Source: an uncultured Coriobacteriaceae bacterium (GTDB taxonomy: Bacteria; Actinomycetota; Coriobacteriia; Coriobacteriales; UMGS124). Taken from it: 5,128 bases of DNA. The DNA lies in assembly GCA_900555105.1 (NCBI GenBank), contig USJP01000157.1, positions 1 to 5,128 on the forward strand, given 5' to 3'. The notes under the pieces are model-generated. The model had not been told where the DNA came from. It worked only from the letters and a program-made list of their open reading frames with translations, and did not search any database. Positions 1-5,128 of the stretch are shown one piece after another. Position numbers and translations under genes: made by a program. Every line of letters starts with the position of its first letter. The stretch's first letter is position 1.

Positions 1-1
1 C

Positions 2-678
2 CGACGCTTTGGTGTTGACAGACACCTGGCCATTCTCACTGCATCCGGCACGGGCATTTGCGGTGCGGCGGCGGTCATGGGCATTGCTTCCCAGTTGCCT
101 ACCAGCGAAAAGGAAGCCGAGCGCCACGGCGAGGACAAGGTGGTGGCCGTGGCCATCGTTGCCATTCTTGGCACGCTGTTCACGCTTGTCGATATCGCTG
201 TAGGGCCCCTGCTCGGCATGAGTGCCACGCAGTTCGGCGTCATGGCGGGTCGCTCCATCAGATTGCCCATGCCGTGGCGGCAGGTGGCGCCGGTGGCTCC
301 GAGAGCCTCGACATTGCAATCATCACGAAGCTTTCCCGCGTGCTGCTGTTGGCCCCCGCGGCTATTGTCATCGGCGTTTGGTACCGCAAGGCCGAGGGCG
401 TGGAGGCCGACGGCAAGGGCAGGGTGCCCATCCCTTGGTTCATGGTGGGCTTTGTTGCCGCCAGCGTCATCGGCACCTTTGCTCCCCTCACACAGGAGAT
501 GCTCGACGGTCTCGTTAAGGTGAGCTACTTGCTGCTTGGTATGGCCATGGCGGCTCTCGGCATGACGGTGAACTTCCGTGTGCTGCTTACGCGCGGTCGC
601 AACGCGTTCGTTGCCGCGTTCATCACCTCAATCGTCCTGCTTGCCTTCGTCGCCGCCATGGCGCTGCTGTTCTTCTAA
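2..678 (+). pseudogene. yeiH: YeiH-family putative sulfate exporter, 5'-truncated by window and frameshifted
   Basis: Integral membrane protein of the YeiH/UPF0324 family, often annotated as a putative sulfate exporter; the transport role is family annotation, not shown here. The first part reads in the frame starting at base 2 and contains the family signature SGTGICGAAAV followed by a K-VAVA-VAILGTLF membrane segment, ending at FGVMAGRSI. The family's next block, HQIAHAVAAGG, lies in the frame of base 256 and continues to a TAA at 676-678, with membrane segments LLLAPAAIVIGVWY, IPWFMVGFVAASVIG, the conserved LLGMAMAALGMTV and a hydrophobic C-terminus. E. coli YeiH (about 350 aa, recalled) has GSTVHEVAQ where this gene has GRSI|HQIAH, so the frame change sits at about 254-260. 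Left unrepaired, the first frame stops at 521-523. The two parts sum to about 226 residues, matching the length expected for this portion of the family. Family identity is firm; whether the break is real or a sequencing error is open. Confidence 0.85.
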
Positions 679-692
679 GTTCGCCTGACAGA

Positions 693-720
693 GGCGCGCT
701 GGGTCCCAGCCGCCACTTTT
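693..720 (+). terminator. Rho-independent terminator after the yeiH-like gene
   Basis: GGCG and GCTGG (693-702, one bulged C at 697) pair with CCAGC and CGCC (706-714) around a 3-nt loop, giving a 9-bp GC-rich stem. It is followed by AC and TTTT (717-720). It begins 15 nt after the stop at 678, where an intrinsic terminator is expected. The short T-run makes it moderate in strength. Confidence 0.65.
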
Positions 721-731
721 GTGCCGATACG

Positions 732-753
732 CCGAAGGCGCACGCCGCTTCGG
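732..753. other. Short inverted repeat upstream of the acetyltransferase gene
   Basis: CCGAAG (732-737) and CTTCGG (748-753) are perfect inverted arms around a 10-nt GC-rich centre. No T-tract follows on either side, so it is not a convincing terminator. It lies about 80 nt before the acetyltransferase start, where an operator or leader hairpin could sit. No good -35/-10 pair is visible between it and the gene. In GC-rich DNA such an arm pair can occur by chance. Confidence 0.2.
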
Positions 754-813
754 TCAAACGGGTACTATGACAAGTATGTGCGCGTTCATGCATCGGGCTG
801 GACGCGATCTTAC

Positions 814-820
814 GAAGGGA
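814..820 (+). promoter_or_regulatory. Ribosome binding site deciding the ATG-831 start
   Basis: GAAGGGA lies 10 nt before ATG 831 but only 1 nt before the in-frame TTG at 822. The TTG is therefore too close to be used, and ATG 831 is the better start. Confidence 0.6.
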
Positions 821-830
821 CTTGATAGAT

Positions 831-2189
831 ATGTGCGCTTCCGACGCACACAAACCGCAGGATGACAGCTTTCCTTACGTCATCCGCGACCTCACGGTGG
901 ACGACCTCGACCAGTACAACGCACTGTTGCGCTATGCCTTCCAGGTGACCGAGCAGGAGCTTATGACCGACGGTTGGAGCAACGACTCCATCAAGCAGTC
1001 CAAGTTCCCTGTCATCAAGCGTGCCGACATCTTGGGGTGCTACGACGGCGACAGCCTTATCTCGCAGTTTGCCGTCTACCCGCTGAAGATGAACATTTAC
1101 CAGTCCATCTACCAGGTCGGTTTCATCACGAGTGTTTCCACCTACCCTGAGTATACTGGCCAGGGCATCATGGGCAGGCTTATGCGCCAGAGCCTTATGC
1201 GCATGCGCGAGAAGAACCAGACGCTCGCCATTCTCTTCCCTTACTCCATCCCGCTGTACCGCCACCGCGGCTGGGAGATCATTTCCAACAAGATTTCGTA
1301 CAAGGTGCGCGACAACCAGGTACCTCGTCGCATGAGAGCCCCGGGTTACGTGCGCCGCGTACCCGATGACAACCTCGACTTCATGAACCTGCACTCCACG
1401 TTTGCCCAGCAGACGCACGGATGCCTGTTCCGCAACGCGCTGGCGTGGGACGAGTACTGGCGCTGGGACGAGGACGACACCATGGTCGCCGTGTACTACA
1501 ACGTCGAGGACAAGCCCATGGGCTACATGGTGTACCTCATCAAAGACGATGTCATGCACATTAAGGAGATGATCTACCTCAACCGCGAGGCGCAGAAGGG
1601 CCTGTGGGAGTACATTCATGCCCACGACTCCATGATCGACGAGGTGCGCGGCAACACGTACTTCAACGAGCCCATCGCCTTCGATATGGACGACTCCGAC
1701 ATCGTGGAGACCATCCAGCCCTACATCATGGGGCGTATCGTGGATGTGGAACAGTTCCTCGAGCAATATCCCTGCGCGCCCGACGCGCACCTGCGCATTG
1801 CGCTCGACATTGAGGACTCCTTCATCGAGGAAAACACCGCAACCTACGTGGTGGAATTCTGCGAGGGCAAAACCGTCGTGCACGAGGTCTACCGGGGCAC
1901 CGACACGGCTGCTCTGGCCTGCGATGCCGACAATGCGGTGGCCATGCAGCAGGAAGGCGAAGGCGCGGTGGTTGAGGCGGCCCGCCTCGAGCGCGATCCC
2001 ATGCGGACGCACATGAACGGCTTTGCGCGCCTGCACATGTCCATTGGCACGCTTACCTGCCTGCTCATGGGCTACAAGACCGCCGCTCAGCTCTTTGAGC
2101 GCGAGCGCATCCAGGGCGACGCCGCCGGCGTGGAGGCCCTCGATGCGGCCCTGCTGCACGAATGCCCCTACATCTCGGACTATATTTAA
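831..2189 (+). CDS. eis: Eis-like GNAT N-acetyltransferase with C-terminal SCP2-like domain
   Basis: Cytoplasmic 452-aa protein expected to transfer acetyl from acetyl-CoA to amines; mycobacterial Eis acetylates aminoglycosides and protein lysines, but the natural substrate here is unknown. The N-terminal GNAT domain opens with YVIRDLTVDDLDQ, and residues 100-118 (SVSTYPEYTGQGIMGRLM) form the acetyl-CoA-binding motif A in the Eis style. FPYSIPLYRHRGWE (136-149) matches the Eis 'YRRFGYE' block, and Tyr143 is the likely counterpart of the catalytic tyrosine (Y126 in M. tuberculosis Eis). A second GNAT-like region and an SCP2-type C-terminal domain (about 330-452) complete the three-part architecture. 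The protein ends in PYISDYI; in Eis the terminal carboxylate acts as general base, so the exact end matters. Its length is typical of bacterial Eis homologues (about 390-450 aa). It stands alone between two terminators, so it is probably monocistronic. The reading frame is clean, unlike several neighbours. Confidence 0.9.
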   Translation: MCASDAHKPQDDSFPYVIRDLTVDDLDQYNALLRYAFQVTEQELMTDGWSNDSIKQSKFPVIKRADILGCYDGDSLISQFAVYPLKMNIYQSIYQVGFITSVSTYPEYTGQGIMGRLMRQSLMRMREKNQTLAILFPYSIPLYRHRGWEIISNKISYKVRDNQVPRRMRAPGYVRRVPDDNLDFMNLHSTFAQQTHGCLFRNALAWDEYWRWDEDDTMVAVYYNVEDKPMGYMVYLIKDDVMHIKEMIYLNREAQKGLWEYIHAHDSMIDEVRGNTYFNEPIAFDMDDSDIVETIQPYIMGRIVDVEQFLEQYPCAPDAHLRIALDIEDSFIEENTATYVVEFCEGKTVVHEVYRGTDTAALACDADNAVAMQQEGEGAVVEAARLERDPMRTHMNGFARLHMSIGTLTCLLMGYKTAAQLFERERIQGDAAGVEALDAALLHECPYISDYI

Positions 2190-2217
2190 GTGTAGGTTTC
2201 AGAGTCGCAGAGCAACC

Positions 2218-2258
2218 AGGAGCCGTTCCGTGCGTTCGCGGGGCGGCTCCTTTGTTTT
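2218..2258 (+). terminator. Strong rho-independent terminator after the acetyltransferase
   Basis: AGGAGCCG (2218-2225) pairs perfectly with CGGCTCCT (2244-2251). Two T-G wobbles and an inner CCGTG/CGCGG arm extend the stem to about 15 bp, closed by a CGTT tetraloop. TTGTTTT follows at 2252-2258, and a second T-run lies at 2267-2272. It starts 28 nt after the stop codon at 2189. This is the best intrinsic terminator in the window, and it isolates the next locus from upstream transcription. Confidence 0.9.
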
Positions 2259-2365
2259 GAGAGGCCTTTTTTGTCTCCCCTGTAACTATATTTGGTATCG
2301 CATCGTTTTGAGGACGCGTGTCTTGCCCGGTCCTGATGCCCGTGCCATCTGCTGGCCTCTCTGTC

Positions 2366-2393
2366 TTGACGAGGGTCAACAGTCTTGTTTACC
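2366..2393 (+). promoter_or_regulatory. Candidate promoter of the toxin-antitoxin-like pair
   Basis: TTGACG (2366-2371) matches the -35 consensus in five of six positions. The best -10 at 16-nt spacing is TTTACC (2388-2393), only three of six. The -35 is embedded in a small dyad, TTGAC-GAGG-GTCAA (2366-2379), which could contribute to autoregulation. The spacer 2259-2365 between the preceding terminator and this site holds nothing else I can identify. Confidence 0.35.
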
Positions 2394-2416
2394 AGCTTAT
2401 TGTTTCGTAAACGAAA
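2387..2416. promoter_or_regulatory. Candidate operator: nested inverted repeats before the toxin gene
   Basis: A 14-bp near-perfect palindrome, TTTCGT-AA-ACGAAA (2403-2416), ends 10 nt before the toxin ATG. Overlapping it, GTTTAC (2387-2392) is the inverted copy of GTAAAC (2407-2412). RHH antitoxins normally repress their own operon by binding such dyads near the promoter, so this is the natural operator for the adjacent antitoxin. The dyads are seen directly; the binding role is inferred. Confidence 0.5.
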
Positions 2417-2426
2417 GTCGGGTATC

Positions 2427-2687
2427 ATGTCTAAAGTATTTGTTCACCCTCGCGTGCACGAGCGACATCCCGAAATTGATTCTCAGGATGTCTTGTATGC
2501 ATGGACACATGCAATTGTTGGTCGACAGCGTCTGGACGAACAGGTTGAGACTCACATTGTTGTGGGCATCGATGCAAAGTCCAGGCTTATGGAGATGGTC
2601 GGCATGCGAAATGACAGTGGTGACTGGCTTGTGTACCACGCGTTGGTTCCGCCGACTAAAAAGGTGCTTACGGAACTAGGGCTATAG
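2427..2687 (+). CDS. Putative toxin of a toxin-antitoxin pair, 86 aa
   Basis: Small soluble protein starting MSKVFVHPRVHERHPEI. I know this only as a type common in actinobacteria, found beside RHH proteins and usually left hypothetical. Visible features are an N-terminal HPRVHERHP segment, a helix with DVLYAWTHAIV, two strands of the type HIVVGIDAKSRLMEMV, and a C-terminal WLVYHALVPPTKKVLTELG. Strand-rich order plus a late His/Lys/Lys cluster is reminiscent of small BrnT/RelE-like ribonuclease toxins, but I cannot assign the family or its target. ATG 2427 was chosen because the protein starts cleanly there; an in-frame TTG at 2385 would add a 14-residue tail overlapping the putative operator. 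There is no obvious Shine-Dalgarno. The gene is 10 nt from the next one, toxin first as in brnT-brnA. Its GC (about 50%, with 26/60 at 2461-2520) is clearly below its neighbours, suggesting horizontal acquisition. The frame is intact. Confidence 0.7.
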   Translation: MSKVFVHPRVHERHPEIDSQDVLYAWTHAIVGRQRLDEQVETHIVVGIDAKSRLMEMVGMRNDSGDWLVYHALVPPTKKVLTELGL

Positions 2688-2691
2688 GAGG
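2686..2691 (+). promoter_or_regulatory. Consensus ribosome binding site of the antitoxin gene
   Basis: AGGAGG overlaps the toxin stop codon (TAG 2685-2687) and sits 6 nt before ATG 2698. It fixes the antitoxin start at 2698 rather than TTG 2692. It is much stronger than anything before the toxin, consistent with antitoxin being made in excess. Confidence 0.85.
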
Positions 2692-2697
2692 TTGAAG

Positions 2698-2959
2698 ATG
2701 AACCGCAAGGACCTCAATGAAATGTTTGGCGTTACAGAAGAACAGCTTGATGGATGGGCAGAGCAGTACGAACAACAGACGTGGGATGCTGGCCACTTGG
2801 GAAAACCTATCATAGGCAGGCCTTCAATCGCGGATGAAGAAGTACGGCCCGTTACGTTCAGGCTTCCGGTGTCAGCCATTCAGGCGTTAGCAGGCGAATG
2901 GTCGCACACGCTCTGACGAGCTGCGAGCAATGGTGGACGCTTATCTTTCCGTTGCATAG
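2698..2959 (+). pseudogene. RHH antitoxin-like gene, C-terminal helices out of frame
   Basis: The intact frame encodes MNRKDLNEMFGVTEEQLDGW, an acidic N-terminal half likely to contact the toxin, then EVRPVTFRLPVSAIQAL. This last part is the beta strand and first helix of a ribbon-helix-helix (CopG-type) DNA-binding domain. The frame then runs into AGEWSHTL and stops at 2914-2916, giving 72 aa. The missing end is present one frame over: from 2891 the DNA reads QANGRTRSDELRAMVDAYL, ending SVA at TAG 2957-2959. That is a textbook RHH second helix (R-T-R-S-D-E-L-R). The junction lies at about 2887-2893. Moving from frame 1 to frame 2 requires loss of 2 bases or 2 plus a multiple of 3; RHH spacing (L-D-x-x-A-x-x-x-G-x-S/T-R-S) would fit about 11 lost bases. 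The truncated product keeps the putative toxin-binding part but lacks helix B, so it should not bind DNA. It follows the toxin in one operon. Confidence 0.8.
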
Positions 2960-2988
2960 TTTCCCAAACTCAGTAGAACGAGAGTTTT

Positions 2989-3433
2989 ATGACTGGACAA
3001 GACAAAACATTGGAATGTGGACAGGCGACCGAGTCGACCAATGAGGCTTCCGAGGTGCCGGTGCTCACGCATGCCGACTATGCGGCGTTCTGCAAGCAGG
3101 GCAATGCCCAGCTGCTTGCGTGCTGCGAGGTGGAGACGTTCCATGCGACGGGCCCGGGTGGGCAAGGCGAACACGGCCGACTCGGCCGTTCGCATGCGAC
3201 ATACGCCCACAGGCATCGTTGTTGTGGCGCGTTCCGAGCGCTCGCAGCTCCTCAACCGCCAAGCTTGTCTGACGAAGCTGCGCTCTGAGCTCGAGCGACG
3301 CTCCCGACCTCCAAAGAAACGCCTGAAGACGCGCGTGCCCCACCGCTCAAAGGAACGCCGCCTGCAGTCCAAGCACGAGGTCTCGCAGAAGAAGAGCCTG
3401 CGCGGCAAGGTTGATTTGTCGCGGGAGGACTAA
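2989..3433 (+). pseudogene. Release-factor-like (GGQ domain) protein, frameshifted
   Basis: Stand-alone class I release-factor catalytic domain, as in ArfB/YaeJ and related short release-factor-like proteins that hydrolyse peptidyl-tRNA on ribosomes, often to rescue stalled ones. The first frame (ATG 2989) gives an N-terminal region, then LTHADYAAFC and CEVETFHATGPGGQG, with the catalytic GGQ at residues 57-59. Directly after it the frame goes wrong and stops at 3286-3288 (99 aa). The proper continuation, NTADSAVRMRHTPTGIVVVA then SERSQLLNRQACLTKLR, is in the next frame from 3170 and runs to TAA 3431-3433. It ends in a very basic tail (PPKKRLKTRVPHRSKERR and beyond), which in ArfB-type proteins enters the mRNA channel. 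Family members read GPGGQGVNT here; restoring 2 bases after G3169 recreates the Val codon. The Shine-Dalgarno is weak (GAGAG, 2980-2984). Unrepaired, the product has GGQ but no ribosome-anchoring tail. Confidence 0.85.
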
Positions 3434-3449
3434 GGGCTCGCGATAAAGA

Positions 3450-3486
3450 GGGGCGCCCTTCCGTGAATGAACGGGAAGGGCGCCCC
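3450..3486. terminator. Hairpin terminator between convergent genes
   Basis: A 13-bp perfect GC-rich stem (3450-3462 with 3474-3486, GGGGCGCCCTTCC) is extended by two pairs with one bulge. It lies 16 nt after the release-factor-like stop and 26 nt after the - strand oxidoreductase stop. Read on the - strand it is followed by TCTTTAT, whereas the + strand side (CAAAGGAAAC) has no T-run. It therefore mainly serves the - strand gene and may also stall + strand transcripts. Confidence 0.8.
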
Positions 3487-3512
3487 CAAAGGAAACTTCT
3501 AGTCTTTGTCGG

Positions 3513-5128
3513 CTACTTCACGCCGTGAATGACGTCCATATCGTAACCGGCGGCGGCGACGTCCTCATCGGTGATGGGGGTCGTGGGCTCATACTTGCCC
3601 GTTGCGGCAGCAATGCCACAGTAGCGGCCAGAGGTCATGCAGTGACCGGCGCTCATGCCGCCCGTGTACATGGACCAGTCAGGCAGGCCGCACAGCTGGC
3701 CAGCGCCAAAACCCGTTGCCCACAGGTTGGGGATGACAGTGCCGTCTGCCTTAGTGACCTGGTAGTTTGCATTGACCGTCATGCCTGCGCACAAGGCGGA
3801 AACACGGATGTGCTTGTGAATGCCATAGAAGGGCGGCGTGTCGATGCGCTTCATGTAGCAGGCCTTCTTGCCGAAGTCGCTGTCAAAGCCGGCATCAACA
3901 AGCTCGTTGTAGCGATCGACGCTTGCGATCAGGGCATCGGCCGGAATGCCGAGGGCCTCGGCGAGCTCCTCGAGGGTGTCGCAACGGTGCGTGTCGATGA
4001 GGTACTCAAGCACGCCTGCGCCCGACTCCACAGAGCGGTCCATCTCGATGTCGGGCATATAGATCTCGAGCTTCTCGGGGTCGGTTGCCCTGCCGCCCCA
4101 CTCGGTTACCTGATCGACGTAGTTGGCGTCGAAGATTTGCGAGTACCAGCCAGGCTTGGGCTGATAGCGCAGCTCGTTGTTGAGCTGTTCGAACTCGGCG
4201 TCCTCGTTCATGAAGCGCTCGCCGTTCTCATTGACGGTGAGGAAGGGCTCGTTGAACATGGGGCCGGAGTCGAAGTCATGCATCATGTGCGAGTGGCCCA
4301 CGGGCACAAAGCCGGCACCGATGGCCATGGTCATGAGAATGCCGTCGCCGGTCTTGCCGACTTGCTTGCGGTCAAACTCTTTGACGTCGGGGCAGTAGCG
4401 CTCGACGAGGCTCTGGTTGTTCTGATAGTCGCCCGTGGAAACAATGGCGCCCTTTGTGGCGTTGAACTTGATGTACTCGCCAGCTTCGGTCTTGCCGACA
4501 ACACCCGTCACGGCACCGGATTCATCCTGGATGAGCTGGACGCCAGGAGTGCTGTAATAGAAGTCGACGCCGCGCTCCTCGGCCAGCTTTGCAAGGGCGT
4601 TGATAAGCTCATTGTTGGTGTACGGCTTGGGCCCGAAGCGGTTGGAGCGCTTCGTGCACTTGCTGCCGTCCTCATACTCGAACGTGACCTCACCGATGCT
4701 GTAGGGCGGGAAGCCGGCTTCCATGGAGCGGACCTCCATCCAGCGCATGGTTTCGCCGGAGTGGTCATAATAGAAGCGGGCCAGACCACGGTCGGCGCGC
4801 CAATGACAATCCTCGATGAAGCCCTGCATGTGGTTCATGACGCCCTGCTCGTCGCTCTCGTCGAGCATGATGCCCGTGGAGGTGCCGCCCTGGGAAAGCG
4901 GTGCACTTTCCTTTTGCAGACAGCAGGCGGTCGCGCCCTCCTCTACGGCTGAAAGAGCCGCGGGGACGCCGCCGGTGCCGGCACCGATGACAACGACGTC
5001 GTAGGTGTACTCGGCTGCAAAGTCGGTAACGGGTGCGAGCTCAACGGGCGACTCGGCAAAGTCGGAGGCCTGCAGGCCCTCGGGGTAGACAACGTCGGCC
5101 GCGGCCTCGTCGGCCAGTGCGGGCATCG
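3513..5128 (-). CDS. Tat/Sec-exported FAD-dependent oxidoreductase, fumarate-reductase-like, 5' end outside window
   Basis: Flavoprotein of the FAD_binding_2 (fumarate reductase/succinate dehydrogenase flavoprotein) superfamily. Numbering from the Met codon at 5124-5126: residues 41-53 (TYDVVVIGAGTGG) are the Rossmann beta strand and GxGxxG dinucleotide loop, followed by the FAD-contact segment SQGGTSTGIM (78-87). GAIVSTGDY (226-234) and GKTGDGILMTM (257-267) are further FAD-domain blocks. NGERFMNED (301-309) lies in the substrate-capping region, and IPNLWATGFGAGQLCG (465-480) with YTGGMSAGH (487-495) closes the FAD domain. The visible N-terminus MPALADEAA looks like the end of an export signal with an A-x-A cleavage site before Asp6, so the true start lies beyond base 5128. 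Such Coriobacteriia enzymes usually carry Tat signals and act as respiratory reductases outside the membrane. No FMN or haem domain follows the signal, so a separate electron donor is expected. The catalytic Arg/His residues of fumarate reductase appear replaced, so the substrate is unknown. It ends its transcription unit at the hairpin above. Confidence 0.9.
   Translation of the reverse strand, partial: MPALADEAAADVVYPEGLQASDFAESPVELAPVTDFAAEYTYDVVVIGAGTGGVPAALSAVEEGATACCLQKESAPLSQGGTSTGIMLDESDEQGVMNHMQGFIEDCHWRADRGLARFYYDHSGETMRWMEVRSMEAGFPPYSIGEVTFEYEDGSKCTKRSNRFGPKPYTNNELINALAKLAEERGVDFYYSTPGVQLIQDESGAVTGVVGKTEAGEYIKFNATKGAIVSTGDYQNNQSLVERYCPDVKEFDRKQVGKTGDGILMTMAIGAGFVPVGHSHMMHDFDSGPMFNEPFLTVNENGERFMNEDAEFEQLNNELRYQPKPGWYSQIFDANYVDQVTEWGGRATDPEKLEIYMPDIEMDRSVESGAGVLEYLIDTHRCDTLEELAEALGIPADALIASVDRYNELVDAGFDSDFGKKACYMKRIDTPPFYGIHKHIRVSALCAGMTVNANYQVTKADGTVIPNLWATGFGAGQLCGLPDWSMYTGGMSAGHCMTSGRYCGIAAATGKYEPTTPITDEDVAAAGYDMDVIHGVK

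Noticed and set aside
249..262. Programmed -1 frameshifting in the yeiH-like gene
   Set aside because: There is no X-XXY-YYZ slippery heptamer at the junction and no reason for recoding in this family; a 4-bp deletion explains it better.
763..768. TACTAT as a -10 box for the acetyltransferase gene
   Set aside because: It matches TATAAT in only four of six positions, and no acceptable -35 lies 16-18 bases upstream.
810..2159. Long open frame (449 codons) on the - strand opposite the acetyltransferase
   Set aside because: It is the complementary shadow of a well-supported GNAT gene in GC-rich DNA. Its His/Val/Leu-rich composition matches no protein family, and it has no convincing start context.
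2065..2379. Open frames on both strands across the acetyltransferase 3' end and following spacer
   Set aside because: They run through a strong terminator hairpin, have no Shine-Dalgarno, and resemble no known protein.
2941..3408. - strand open frame opposite the release-factor-like gene
   Set aside because: Arg/Ser/Cys-rich shadow; the + strand carries the GGQ motif and conserved continuation.
3525..4952. Long open frame (475 codons) on the + strand opposite the flavoprotein
   Set aside because: The - strand frame carries clear FAD-binding motifs; the + strand translation is repetitive Val/Ala/His/Asp-rich text typical of an antisense shadow.

Overview
The window is high-GC bacterial DNA (about 60-65% GC in the long genes) with dense genes, short spacers and compact hairpin terminators. 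The gene content suggests an anaerobic actinobacterium of the Coriobacteriia (Eggerthella/Collinsella/Olsenella-type): a Tat-exported fumarate-reductase-like flavoprotein, an Eis-type acetyltransferase and a stand-alone GGQ release-factor-like protein. This assignment rests on protein style only, since there is no rRNA or marker gene.

Layout: (1) bases 2-678, + strand, 3' two thirds of a YeiH-family membrane protein, broken by a frameshift near base 257 and followed by a hairpin terminator. (2) 831-2189, + strand, an intact Eis-like GNAT acetyltransferase with a good Shine-Dalgarno and a very strong terminator. (3) 2366-2959, + strand, an AT-richer toxin-antitoxin-like island: dyad-rich promoter region, intact 86-aa putative toxin, then a ribbon-helix-helix (RHH) antitoxin whose DNA-binding C-terminus is out of frame. 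(4) 2989-3433, + strand, a release-factor-like (GGQ) gene frameshifted just after the GGQ motif. (5) a long hairpin at 3450-3486 shared by convergent transcripts. (6) 3513-5128, - strand, a FAD-dependent oxidoreductase running off the right edge, with the end of an export signal visible.

The most notable aspect is three separate frame-disrupting lesions in three recognisable + strand genes within 3 kb, while the two longest genes are fully open. None of the three lies in a long homopolymer. They fit short deletions of 4, about 2-11 and 2 bases, so they are either genuine gene decay or errors in this assembly; read-level data would decide. If real, the putative toxin is intact while its partner has lost the RHH helix B needed for DNA binding and autoregulation. 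The flavoprotein also deserves attention: by eye it lacks the catalytic arginines and histidines of fumarate reductase and so probably acts on another substrate. I found no CRISPR array, tRNA, rRNA, insertion sequence or clearly new multi-gene system.
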